DNA from: Tritrichomonas musculus
Lineage: Eukaryota > Parabasalia > Tritrichomonadida > Tritrichomonadidae
Assembly: GCA_039105265.1 (NCBI GenBank)
Contig: JAPFFF010000079.1
Location: 1 to 64,000, forward strand
Direction of reading: 5' to 3'
DNA length: 64,000 nucleotides
Shown here: positions 1 through 10,293 of the stretch, piece after piece
Position numbering within the stretch: position 1 is the first letter of the stretch
Layout of the letters: each line of letters begins with the position of its first letter
Notes under the pieces: generated by a model
Told to the model about the DNA's origin: nothing
Seen by the model: the letters and a program-made list of their open reading frames with translations, nothing else
Database searches by the model: none
Program-made: the position numbers and the translations under genes

Positions 1-33
1 ATTTATTAAACATTCATGCTTTGATCAATTGGT

Positions 34-2409
34 TCAATCGAAAAATTTCGTTGATTGCATTGAATTATCGGCATCCTTCCAACAGCTTATTTTAAATTGG
101 GGAAATGTATATATCAATTCATTTTCATCTCTTTGAAAAAAGAATTTTCTATAATTGAAATCAACAATTTTAATAGATAAGTTCTCTTCTTTTAATTTTG
201 GATAGAAATACTCAATTTCCCAAAGAGTTTCATATTTTAATTTATGTGCTTTTTTAATGACATCTGAAGTTATATCTTGGAACCAAAAATCATTATCATC
301 TTTTTTTATTTTACTTTTTTCTTTGATTTTGTTATTGTTATTGCTGTTATTGCTATTGTTATTTCTTTTACTAAAATCTATTGTTTCTTCTTTTTTTTCA
401 ATTATCAATTTTTGAAAATTATAATCAATTTCAAATTGAATGCCTGAATTTGGTTTTATTTGAAAGCACATTAATACAGATTTTATTAAATCCTCAATGT
501 TTGAATGATCGTCGGGTTTTATTTTGTATTTTTCCATGATTTCTTTTTTAAGATCGATTATTTTGTTCTCAATTTTTTGATGTGGTGTTTCTTCGTCTTT
601 CACAAGAATGGTTAAGATTATTTCTTTCATAACTTTTTTATCTATATCAATTTTTTCTATGTACTTGGCACAATTTTGAAAGATTTTGTGTTCGCAATCG
701 ACTTTGGTTCCATATAATGAAGAAAGAAATTCATCTTTTTTGCACTTACACTCAGTATTGCAAAAATAACTGAGGTCACAATAAGTATTTTGTAATTTTG
801 AAATTATGTTCTCTCTCATTTTTTTGCATTTGGCGTGAAGAGATTTGCCATGGTTCAGGGAAATATTGTTTGCGTGACCAATTACTTTTTTGAGCAAATT
901 TGATACTCTAGAACAAAAATTTTCATTATTCGAATTCACTTTGTTAGCTCCTGTATGAAAGCCCTCTGAATGATTGGAGCACGTTGAAACACCAAATTCT
1001 GAACGAGTCCAAAGTGCCCAATGGCTGTAATGCCATTTACTATCTTTTTTAGTTTGGTCTATTGATAGCATTTTTTGAAGCTTTTTGTATTTTTTGATAA
1101 AGTTTTCATCCATTTTATCTACGTATTTAGTTTTCTTTTCATTGTAATAAGCTTTTGACTGCTGGATAATGTCTAATCTTATATCATCATACTCTTCAAA
1201 AGAATAGCACTTTAATAGCCTTGCAACAAAGAAATATAGTGCTGAATTTGCCCCAAAATATTCATAAATATGGCGATGGCAAAAAAAGTGTTCTTTGCAA
1301 TTTTTTTTTGCAAAACAGCATAACGAAGGATGCATGTCTGACAACAAAGTTTTGGATTTCCATATTTCATTTTTTATTTTAAATTCGGAACTAGCATCAA
1401 CAAATATTTGATACAGAATTTCTGCTTCAGACGGGCAAATTGACATTCCCATTGGGTACGATTCATTCATATGAATTCCATTACATATAGAAAAGCAATA
1501 AGGCTTTAAAGATTTAAAGCAAGCATCCATCTCTAAGAAATAGCAATTATCGATAATGCTTCTTGCCCATGGAAAAAGAACAACGAATGAATGAATTGAA
1601 TATTCTTCATTATTATTTATCTGAGAACTGATAAATACATTCTGATATTCTTTCCATTTTGGATCAATTTTGAAAGAATATCCTGAGTTCAATTTTTTCT
1701 GTAAATTAATCTTAACAACGCCAGGGAATGACATGATCATTTCTATGAAATCGTCTGTTTGTCCAATTCTTTTTTTCTTGTTTTTTATGGGATCACTTTG
1801 AAAGTTTATAAATATTGAGCGTAGGCTACTTGGACAATGGCGTTTCTCGTTTGCAAAATATATTGCAATGTTGTAGAATAAAGAATCTTTCCTGATTTGG
1901 CCATAATAATTGCATATTTGAAAATGGTCCCATTTGCTTTTTACAAATGTAATATGCTTATTTCCTTCGATATCTGTATAGTCAAATCTGCTCATTAGAT
2001 TTTTAACATAAACCTGAATGTCTCTAAAATTTTCAGTAATTTTTATTTTGAACGCGAACTCATCTTCAGGAGGAGTATTTTCAAATTTGGATTTTCTGTA
2101 AACTTCAACTTTAGCATCTCTTGAATGAGAAATTGTTTTGACTGGTTCTTTTACATAAAAATAATAAAGTCCATTTTCATTTAGTGCGAGGGCAAAATCA
2201 ATAAAAGAAAAAGCGTCAAATTTTTCATAATCGATCGGAACAATTTCAATGTTACTTCTAGCTTTATAATATGTGCAGAATGTATTTAACATATTTTCTG
2301 TTTTGGATTTGTAATAAAGTAAAACCGAACCTGGCGGGTACTTTAGAGTAGGATTTTCGAGTAATTCAGTTGAATCATTTATTATGTCTTGGAGATCTAA
2401 TAATTCCAT
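34..2409 (-). CDS. MULE-type transposase (copy A)
   Basis: A 791-residue DDE/D transposase of the Mutator superfamily, identical in protein to the copy at 36801-39176. A MULE-type first catalytic Asp lies in LEMDACFKS (about D295), a second in LLSDMHPSL (about D358), followed by a Cys/His motif FFCHRH (about 377). A SWIM-like CxC...CxH pattern (CKC and CEH, about 554-574) lies C-terminally. An Asn-rich and Lys-rich stretch sits near residues 690-715. The third catalytic acid cannot be placed by eye. The ATG at 2407-2409 directly abuts the last unit of the 5' repeat array. The frame is open over the whole length, so the protein could be functional. Family assignment rests on motif spacing. Confidence 0.8.
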   Translation of the reverse strand: MELLDLQDIINDSTELLENPTLKYPPGSVLLYYKSKTENMLNTFCTYYKARSNIEIVPIDYEKFDAFSFIDFALALNENGLYYFYVKEPVKTISHSRDAKVEVYRKSKFENTPPEDEFAFKIKITENFRDIQVYVKNLMSRFDYTDIEGNKHITFVKSKWDHFQICNYYGQIRKDSLFYNIAIYFANEKRHCPSSLRSIFINFQSDPIKNKKKRIGQTDDFIEMIMSFPGVVKINLQKKLNSGYSFKIDPKWKEYQNVFISSQINNNEEYSIHSFVVLFPWARSIIDNCYFLEMDACFKSLKPYCFSICNGIHMNESYPMGMSICPSEAEILYQIFVDASSEFKIKNEIWKSKTLLSDMHPSLCCFAKKNCKEHFFCHRHIYEYFGANSALYFFVARLLKCYSFEEYDDIRLDIIQQSKAYYNEKKTKYVDKMDENFIKKYKKLQKMLSIDQTKKDSKWHYSHWALWTRSEFGVSTCSNHSEGFHTGANKVNSNNENFCSRVSNLLKKVIGHANNISLNHGKSLHAKCKKMRENIISKLQNTYCDLSYFCNTECKCKKDEFLSSLYGTKVDCEHKIFQNCAKYIEKIDIDKKVMKEIILTILVKDEETPHQKIENKIIDLKKEIMEKYKIKPDDHSNIEDLIKSVLMCFQIKPNSGIQFEIDYNFQKLIIEKKEETIDFSKRNNNSNNSNNNNKIKEKSKIKKDDNDFWFQDITSDVIKKAHKLKYETLWEIEYFYPKLKEENLSIKIVDFNYRKFFFQRDENELIYTFPQFKISCWKDADNSMQSTKFFD

Positions 2410-3665
2410 TTTTCAGCTTTTTGAATTTTATAACTTTTTTCTGTTATTTTTTTTTTTTTTTTTTTTTTAGAAAAAAAACTTTCTTAATTTTTGGTAACTG
2501 TATGTTCCGGATTTTATTTTCCGGGAATTTTATATTCCTGTATTTTTTATTTTTATTTTTTTTTTTTTTGTGAAAAGAATTTTTCAACTTTTTGAATTTC
2601 ATAACTTTTTTCTTTTTTTTTTTTTTTTTTTTTCTAGAAAAAAAAAAACTTTCCTAATTTTTGGTAACTGTATGTTCCGGATTTTATTTTCCGGGATTTT
2701 TATATTCCTGTATTTTTTATTTTTTTTTTTTTTTTTTTTGTGAAAAGAATTTTTCAACTTTTTGAATTTCATAACTTTTTTCTTTTTCTTTTCTTTTTTT
2801 TTTTTTTTTTTTTTTTTTCTAGAAAAACAAACTTTCTTAATTTTTGGTAACTGTATGTTCCGGATTTTATTTTCCGGGAATTTTATATTCCTGTATTTTT
2901 TATTTTTTTTTTTTTTTGTGAAAAGAATTTTTCAACTTTTTGAATTTCATAACTTTTTTCTTTTTCTTTTTTTTTTTCTAGAAAAAAAAAAAAAAACTTT
3001 CCTAATTTTTGGTAACTGTATGTTCCGGATTTTATTTTCCGGGAATTTTATATTCCTGTATTTTTTATTTTTTTTTTTTTTTTTTGTGAAAAGAATTTTT
3101 CAACTTTTTGAATTTCATAACTTTTTTCTTTTTTCTTTTTCTTTTCTTTTTTTTTTTTTTTCTAGAAAAACAAACTTTCTTAATTTTTGGTAACTGTATG
3201 TTCCGGATTTTATTTTCCGGGAATTTTATATTCCTGTATTTTTTATTTTTTTTTTTTTTTGTGAAAAGAATTTTTCAACTTTTTGAATTTCATAACTTTT
3301 TTCTTTTTCTTTTCTTTTTTTTTTTTTTTTTTTTCTAGAAAAACAAACTTTCTTAATTTTTGGTAACTGTATGTTCCGGATTTTATTTTCCGGGAATTTT
3401 ATATTCCTGTATTTTTTATTTTTTTTTTTTTTTGTGAAAAGAATTTTTCAACTTTTTGAATTTCATAACTTTTTTCTTTTTCTTTTTTTTTTCTAGAAAA
3501 AAAAAAAAAAAAACTTTCCTAATTTTTGGTAACTGTATGTTCCGGATTTTATTTTCCGGGAATTTTATATTCCTGTATTTTTTATTTTTTTTTTTTTGTG
3601 AAAAAAATTTTTCAACTTTTTGAATTTCATAACTTTTTTCTTTTTTCTTTTTCTTTTTTTTTTTT
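2410..3665 (-). repeat. MULE minisatellite array, copy A, inner block (7 units)
   Basis: Seven units of about 165-177 bp. Each carries the quasi-palindrome TTCCGGATTTTATTTTCCGG plus GGAA, a TTTTTCTAGAAAAA palindrome with variable homopolymer runs, and the motif CAACTTTTTGAATTTCATAA. Length differences are nearly all in the T and A runs. The innermost unit runs into the transposase start codon. Confidence 0.92.
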
Positions 3666-4125
3666 GGGTGTAATTTTTTAGCACAGTGCTGCAGCACAGA
3701 GAACTTTTTGTATGTATATATGGTCCAGATAAACTTTTTGAGAAATTAAAATTAATATTTTTTAAACAAAATAGCATGACCCCCTATTCATGCTTTTTTT
3801 ATTCCTTTAAAATAATTTAAAAATATTTGTTTTCTTATTTAATATTGATTTTAACCATTAAATCCTAAATTTTATCAATTTAGGAAGCCCAACAAGCCAT
3901 TTGATTCTCTAAATCAACCATTTTTGAGAAGAATTATTAATCAAATAATAATCTCATTTTTGAAAATTTTCGATTATTTCGCCTTTAACATATTCTCTAA
4001 ATGGCATAAATTAAGAAATCAATAAAAAATACAATGAACTTTTAATCTTTTCTATGTAAAATAAAGCTCGAAAAAATGGACGATTATTTTCTTCTGAAAA
4101 AGTTGTATGTGCTATAAAGAATTCC
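3666..4125 (-). other. Unique spacer inside the MULE array, copy A
   Basis: A non-repetitive stretch of about 460 bp that splits the array in two. Its reverse complement is at about 35085-35550 in copy B. No convincing coding frame is visible. It is flanked on both sides by poly-T runs belonging to array units. Confidence 0.7.
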
Positions 4126-4640
4126 TCTTTTTTTTTTTTTTTTTTCTAGAAAAACAAACTTTCCTAATTTTTGGTAACTGTATGTTCCGGATTTTATTTT
4201 CCGGGAATTTTATATTCCTGTATTTTTTATTTTTTTTTTTTTTTTTGTGAAAAGAATTTTTCAACTTTTTGAATTTCATAACTTTTTTCTTTTTTCTTTT
4301 TCTTTTCTTTTTTTTTTTTTTCTAGAAAAACAAACTTTCTTAATTTTTGGTAACTGTATGTTCCGGATTTTATTTTCCGGGAATTTTATATTCCTGTATT
4401 TTTTATTTTTTATTTTTTTTTGTGAAAAGAATTTTTCAACTTTTTGAATTTCATAACTTTTTTCTTTTTTCTTTTTCTTTTCTTTTTTTTTTTTTTTTCT
4501 AGAAAAACAAACTTTCTTAATTTTTGGTAACTGTATGTTCCGGATTTTATTTTCCGGGAATTTTATATTCCTGTATTTTTTTTTTTTTTTTTTGTGAAAA
4601 GAATTTTTCAACTTTTTGAATTTCATAACTTTTTTATATT
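4126..4640 (-). repeat. MULE minisatellite array, copy A, outer block (3 units)
   Basis: Three more units of the same type as the inner block. Copy B has four at this place, so one unit of about 177 bp has been lost here or gained there. The terminal-repeat sequence follows directly. Confidence 0.9.
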
Positions 4641-5289
4641 CAAGGAATTTTCATAAAACAATCATGAAATTTAAACTTAATTTATATAATCATTATGAAC
4701 ACATGATTTTTTCTTATAAATAGATAAATATGTAAATTGAAGAATAAATTTAAAATTGGTAATGTTTTAACAAATAGAAATGCGATTTGCAATTATCAAA
4801 CAATGAATTTCATGGCCGACACTATATTGTTCAGCATTTGCTTATTATTTTAATGTTTTATATTTAGTAGCCAAGATATGCGACTACTCCCCCGAGATAA
4901 TGTCCCAATATATATGCCGTAATATATTATGTAGTTTTTAATCTGGATTATTAATAAATAATAATTGGAAATTGAAATATAATTAGATGTACCAAATTAC
5001 AGTCAGAAAGCAGTAATATATGACTCATACCAATCATTACTTATTAAAAGCGAGAGATTTTAAAATCTTTAAAATCAGGTTCATGAAGAAAAAGATTCCA
5101 AAATATTACTAATAAAACTGCTATCGTTTTTTACTTTTTGAATGGTTTACTAAATTCTTATACGACCATTTATGCTTTTAAAAAGTCGACCTCAATTCTA
5201 TGCTCTCTCAAAAAATAATCATGAACTTTTTCTGAAGGACGAACTTTTTGAGACTACTCATTTTATAGCAGATACTTTAGTGAGCCTAA

Positions 5290-5720
5290 AAGTACTCAAA
5301 AAAGAAAAAGATCAATTAAATTATTAATAAATCATTATTGAGATATAAATTGTTATAACCTTTTTTTTGTTTTTTCAATTTTTTTTTATATAATTTAAAA
5401 CGATCAACTTAAAAATACTCAAAAAAGAAAAAGATCAATTAAATTATTTATAAATCATTATGTAGATATAAATTGTTATAACCTTTTTTTTGTTTTTTCA
5501 ATTTTTTTTTATATAATTTAAAACGATCAACTAAAAAATACTCAAAAAAGAAAAATATCAATTAAATTATTAATAAATCATTATGTAGATATAAATTGTT
5601 ATAACCTTTTTTTTGTTTTTTCAATTTTTTTTTATATAATTTAAAACGATCAACTAAAAAATACTCAAAAAAGAAAAATATCAATTATGTAGATATAAAT
5701 TGTTATAACCTTTTTTTTCT
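5290..5720. repeat. 123 bp tandem repeat, about 3.4 copies
   Basis: The anchor ACTCAAAAAAG recurs at 5294, 5417, 5540 and 5663, an exact 123 bp period. Units end in a TTGTTTTTTCAATTTTTTTT tract. The array starts where similarity to the MULE terminal repeat stops. The last copy is shortened. Confidence 0.9.
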
Positions 5721-8700
5721 AAAATTAATATTTATATCAAATTTTATATTTTTGTGAGAGCATTCAAATCAGAGTATTCAAAATATGGATTTTTTTTTAT
5801 TCTTTCAATATATTCTGAGGTAGATTATAACAATTTTAAAACACAAATATTTTTTTACTCTCAGCTAGCTTCTAAATTTTCATATGACAGAATAATTAAG
5901 TATATTATAAACAACCATTTTAAACCAATAAATTGAATTAAAGGTATACAAACTCTTTTCTTTCAATTTGTTGAAAGCAAAAAGTTGGTGATTTTAAGAC
6001 TTACTAAAATTTTAATAGCATATTTTAAATCCTTATCATATGTATAATTGTTTGATACTATTTGCAACCTATTTGGTTCATTACATAAGAAATTAGAATT
6101 TTTAATCTTTACTTTTTGAAAAATTTAAAAACCCTAGAAAAGTGGTGATTAAAATATTATTTTTTTATTTTTGAACTTATATTTTTCTATATTATTATAT
6201 TTGTTTGTTTATAAAATAAAAATATATTTAATTAATTAAGAATATGTGGAGATACGAAAAATCAAAAATCGATATTTCAATAATTTCCAAATAGTTTCTA
6301 ATCCCTTCGATACATTTTCCTGTAATGATTTTATCGTTTTATATATTTTATTTTACATGATATATCTCGTTAATTGGAAGATCTATCTAGGATTTATTGA
6401 GATAAAGCTAAAATATTAATTTTTTTGACGGTTTAAGGAGAAAAAAAGGTTAATTTTTTTTTCTGAAGAGGTGAAGTCGTCAATCTAAGCGAATTCAATT
6501 TTTTTAAAAAAGGTGAAGTCGTCAATCTAAGAGAATTCAATTTTGAATGCATTGAAATCACGATCAAAATTACCTAAAGATTTAAAATAATAATATATTT
6601 ATTTATAATCCAATTTTTTTGAGAAAAATATGGAAAATTAAACAAAAATTATAATTGAGAAGTGAAAATTTTATTATAGTTTTTCTTTCAATTTATGAAA
6701 AAATTTAAATAATAATATTTTTAAATTACATTTTATTTATATTAAATTAAATATATAAATCATTTTATATATTGTAATATAATATATAATATGAGATATC
6801 AAATGATATATTTGATATTTGTAAGGATATGAAATAATGAAAAATCATTAAAATTCAGTTACGAAAGTTTTTTTTAATTTGTTGAAAAATTCTCGATATA
6901 TTTAATCTAAATAGGTATTTTAGATATTCATTGAGTTTTACAAAATATTCCATATTATTAAATCATATATAATATATTGTTTAATATAATATTAATTAAT
7001 TGCTTAAGATATCAACACAATATTAATTTTATAAATTCAGAATGCATTCAAATAATAAAATATATTTATCTTATTTTTATAAATTATATTTCACAATATA
7101 AGATATTTAATAATTTTATAAAGTATATTAATATTTATAATAACAATGAAATTATAAAATGCAATAATTAAAATGATAATTTTTTTAGATTCTCAAAAAA
7201 TAATCAAAAAAAACTATTAATAGCAATAAATATATATATGTAAACATTTATGTGTATATATTTATTTAAAAAATGTTAATCAAAAAGATTTTTTATTCAA
7301 ATTTATAAAACAATCATTTCAAAACTTTTTCAATTTTTAAAAATTTGTAAACTAATCAAAATTAGACGAAATTAAATTTCTTTTTATACTGGAAATTATT
7401 AGATAAATTTTTAATATTTATAAATATATATAAATATAAGTTTTTATAAAATAATCTAATAATATATAAAAGATATTGTCCGAAAAAATAGAGTTTGGGT
7501 ACCTTTATTGAATTATTATGAAAATTATATAATATTTGAATATTTGCAAAAAAAAGGATGAAAAAGAGACAGAACAATCGATTCCACGGCAAACAAAGCA
7601 AATTACCAGAAATAAAATACTTTATAAAGGATTTTGAGCCAAAAAAGTTAGAAATGAAGATAGAAAAATTTTGTATAAGCAAGCCACTTTTTATTTAGTT
7701 TATTTGGGTGCAAAATAGGTGCAATAATAAAATTTGGGTGCAAAACCGATTTGGGGTGCATTTTTTGAATACCTATTTGGCCGGGGTGCATTTTGGGTGC
7801 CAAAATCAATATCCCAAGTGTAAACATGATGCGAGTGTAAACATGATGCTAGAGCAAGTATGCTAATTTCAATAAAATTGTATAATTTTAAAATACATTA
7901 AAATTTTCATTTTGTTTTTAAACCAAAATTATCATGATCATTATATAACATATAAGCTATACAAAATATCTATAAAGTATTATCCTTATTTTGAACAATT
8001 TTCTTGGACATATCACAAAATCAATTTTTATTATTTGTTGACTTGTCGATAATATTTACACATAGTCGGGGATTCGCGGGGCGAAGCCTCTCGAAAATTT
8101 TTGAATAATAACTATATAAGGTGGTTACATTTCCCAAAAATTTTTGAACCAATTCGGAGGTAAATATTATCTAATGCCATTTGATAATTCGGTTAAAGTT
8201 GGTGCTCTTCCCAGATATGTAAGATTTAATTCTATTTTTAGCTGATTTTACAAATGATATAGCCACAAGTAAAAGTATTCTTCAAATTTACTTTTGATAT
8301 ACTTTGTATTTTTGGAGTAATTAGAGTATCTATATATTGGGCTATTGATTGGTGAACTTGCTTGAACATTTCAATACACTTAGCAACATCTGTTTCTTCT
8401 CGAGAAGTACTGATTTGTTGAAATATGTTAATACATCTTGTTTTAATATCTTAATGAATTTCTAAGCTTTGTAAAATTTTAAAAATTATTTTATTTATGC
8501 TAGATGCAAATCCCTCTTCTTAATAATGCAACTTTATCATTTGCCTCTTACTACTCGGGTATCGTGGACTCGATCAACTGCTGAAATGCTGCATCAAGTC
8601 CGGTATCATCATCAGAGCAAATTGTACTCAGTTTTTCGTTGCTTGGTAAAGCGTCTGAGGAAGCTGGATGGTTTTCGCTTGTGCATTGTTAATTTCTTTG

Positions 8701-9458
8701 TACCGAAACAAATCCTTGACTAACTTGTTATGGATCTTAATAATTAGTAAAATAAGTTATACTTTATAAATCTTTTTGTATTGATTTTTTTTCAAATTAC
8801 CTAAATTGAGATAAAGAAAGGAGCTTCTTTCCATGAAATAAAAATCATTCCTATATTACTATTTCCAAGTTGTTATTATTTCTCAGATGCTATTCTCAGA
8901 TGTTTTTTTTTCAGATTATTATTCTCGAATTGTTGTTTTAGGATAAAGAAATTGATGGAAATAAAAAAATATCTTTATTTATACCTTTTATCAATTGAAC
9001 CGAAAGAGCATCTTTGGCAATACTTAACATCGATCCTTTATCCTTTTTCGATTTACAGCAATTTGGTTCAATTTTATTTATTTTAATCGAAGTATGACAC
9101 GAAATTTAATAAATAATTGTTTTTCATCTTTTTTTTATTTCAACTTCCTAAATGCTTTTTATAAAAGAACAATGCTGAATTAAGTAGTGAACTTCATTTT
9201 CTCCCAATACTGATGCCCATTTAAATTTGAATAAACTTTTTAACGGGTAAATTCATTTCTTCTTCTCTAAAAATAGTAAATAATATCTTTTGGAAAAATT
9301 ATTTACCCGTTTAAATACTGCTGGAATCAACTTATTCCAAACCAAATGGACAGTAATATACTAATATAATCTGTGATTTAAAATTATAAATTGCTAAAAT
9401 TTAAAATAATAACAATGACATAAAGCAAAATCTGTTGAAACAATTTAAATAAACGACT
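5721..9458. other. Long AT-rich intergenic stretch
   Basis: No gene can be supported in 3.7 kb. The short open frames here (60-106 codons) have AT-driven composition and no recognisable motif. Visible items are a 42 bp direct repeat (AGGTGAAGTCGTCAATCTAAG at 6469 and 6511), a cluster of GGTGCA words at 7705-7801, and a short GC-rich island with a TTCGC/GCGAA hairpin at 8073-8085. The minus strand of about 8230-8730 has weakly protein-like but interrupted translation and may be a gene remnant of unknown origin. Confidence 0.6.
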
Positions 9459-9531
9459 GCTTCTGTAGCTTAGTGGCTATAGCGTTCGCCTAGTAAGCGG
9501 AAGGTCGCGCGTTCGATCCGCGCCAGAAGCA
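9459..9531 (+). tRNA. tRNA-Thr (anticodon AGT)
   Basis: A full cloverleaf of 73 nt. The acceptor GCTTCTG pairs with CAGAAGC, the D arm is GCTTAGTGGCTATAGC, the anticodon stem TTCGC/GCGGA has loop CTAGTAA, and the T arm GCGCG-TTCGATC-CGCGC is complete. The discriminator is A. A run of nine T residues follows at once, a typical RNA polymerase III terminator. No intron is present. Confidence 0.96.
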
Positions 9532-9540
9532 TTTTTTTTT
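9532..9540 (+). terminator. Pol III oligo-T terminator of tRNA-Thr
   Basis: A run of nine T directly after the tRNA discriminator base. Confidence 0.8.
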
Positions 9541-10293
9541 ACCCATGAACATCAAATTTTTTTTAAATAATCCATATTATTTCAAATATCCTCAAATTCA
9601 CATCTTTATATGTTTGAAAAATTGTTGTTATTATTGAATATAATTGCTTGAGATGAACTTCCAATTTTAATAATCGATTCTCAATTTGCTCTTTTTTGTC
9701 TTGGCAATAAATTATCAGTTTACAAACAATACACGAAACTTTGTTATCGTTGTCAGAAAGTGACTGATTCTTTCATAAAATCTTTTCTTGATATAAAAAT
9801 TGTTTAAGACATTTGATATAAAGATTGATTATTAAATCATAAGATTACTATTATTATCAAATAACATACTGAAAATCAATATTGATTATCGATATTGCCT
9901 AAAAATTTGAAATATTTTATTTCATTACTTCTAAAATAATTTGGTAATTTCAAAAACCAGATTATAATAAAAATTACTAAGCAAATTAATCAAAATAAAT
10001 AAATTAAATAACAAACAAACAAATTTATTACATATTTAAAAGAAACAATATTCTTGTTACAATATGATAATCCGCCAATTAATAAAACAATTCAATGAAC
10101 ATCATAAAAAAACTAATAAATAATCTGAGAAATAATTAAATAACAAACAAAATTTTTGATTTCATACAAAAAAAAAAAAAAAAAATAAGCTTACATCTTC
10201 TATTAAAGCAATAACTCTATTCACCGACATCAATTTAATGCTCAAAATTTCTTCTAAAAACAAAATAAATAGTTACTTTGAACCGATATCTGA
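9541..10293. other. Intergenic, nothing recognised
   Basis: AT-rich spacer between tRNA-Thr and the 3' end of the Pmp-like gene. It contains an A homopolymer near 10168-10185 and no supportable frame. Confidence 0.6.

Larger units (their letters stand above)
1..5286 (-). mobile_element. Mutator-like element (MULE), copy A, partial in window
   Basis: Positions 1-5286 are the reverse complement of about 33746-39209. Mirror coordinates sum to 39210 over most of the arm and to 39033 beyond about 4450, because copy A has one array unit fewer. The arm holds the transposase on the minus strand, an array of roughly 170 bp units, a unique 460 bp spacer and part of the terminal inverted repeat. The part downstream of the transposase lies left of position 1. 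Similarity to copy B stops at 5286, about 445 bp short of the terminal repeat end seen in copy B, so this end is truncated or replaced. The identical transposase proteins point to recent movement or gene conversion. Confidence 0.85.

Noticed and set aside
2370-3338. Phe-rich plus-strand frames of 67-143 codons in the MULE array (and mirror frames in copy B)
   Set aside because: They are translations of poly-T runs and repeat units and change length with homopolymer number; no independent coding signal.
6977-7682. Frames of 64 and 106 codons
   Set aside because: Composition is almost entirely Ile, Asn, Tyr, Phe and Lys, as expected from random AT-rich DNA.
8526-8723. 65-codon plus-strand frame
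   Set aside because: No motif and no support; the opposite strand looks slightly more protein-like but is interrupted.
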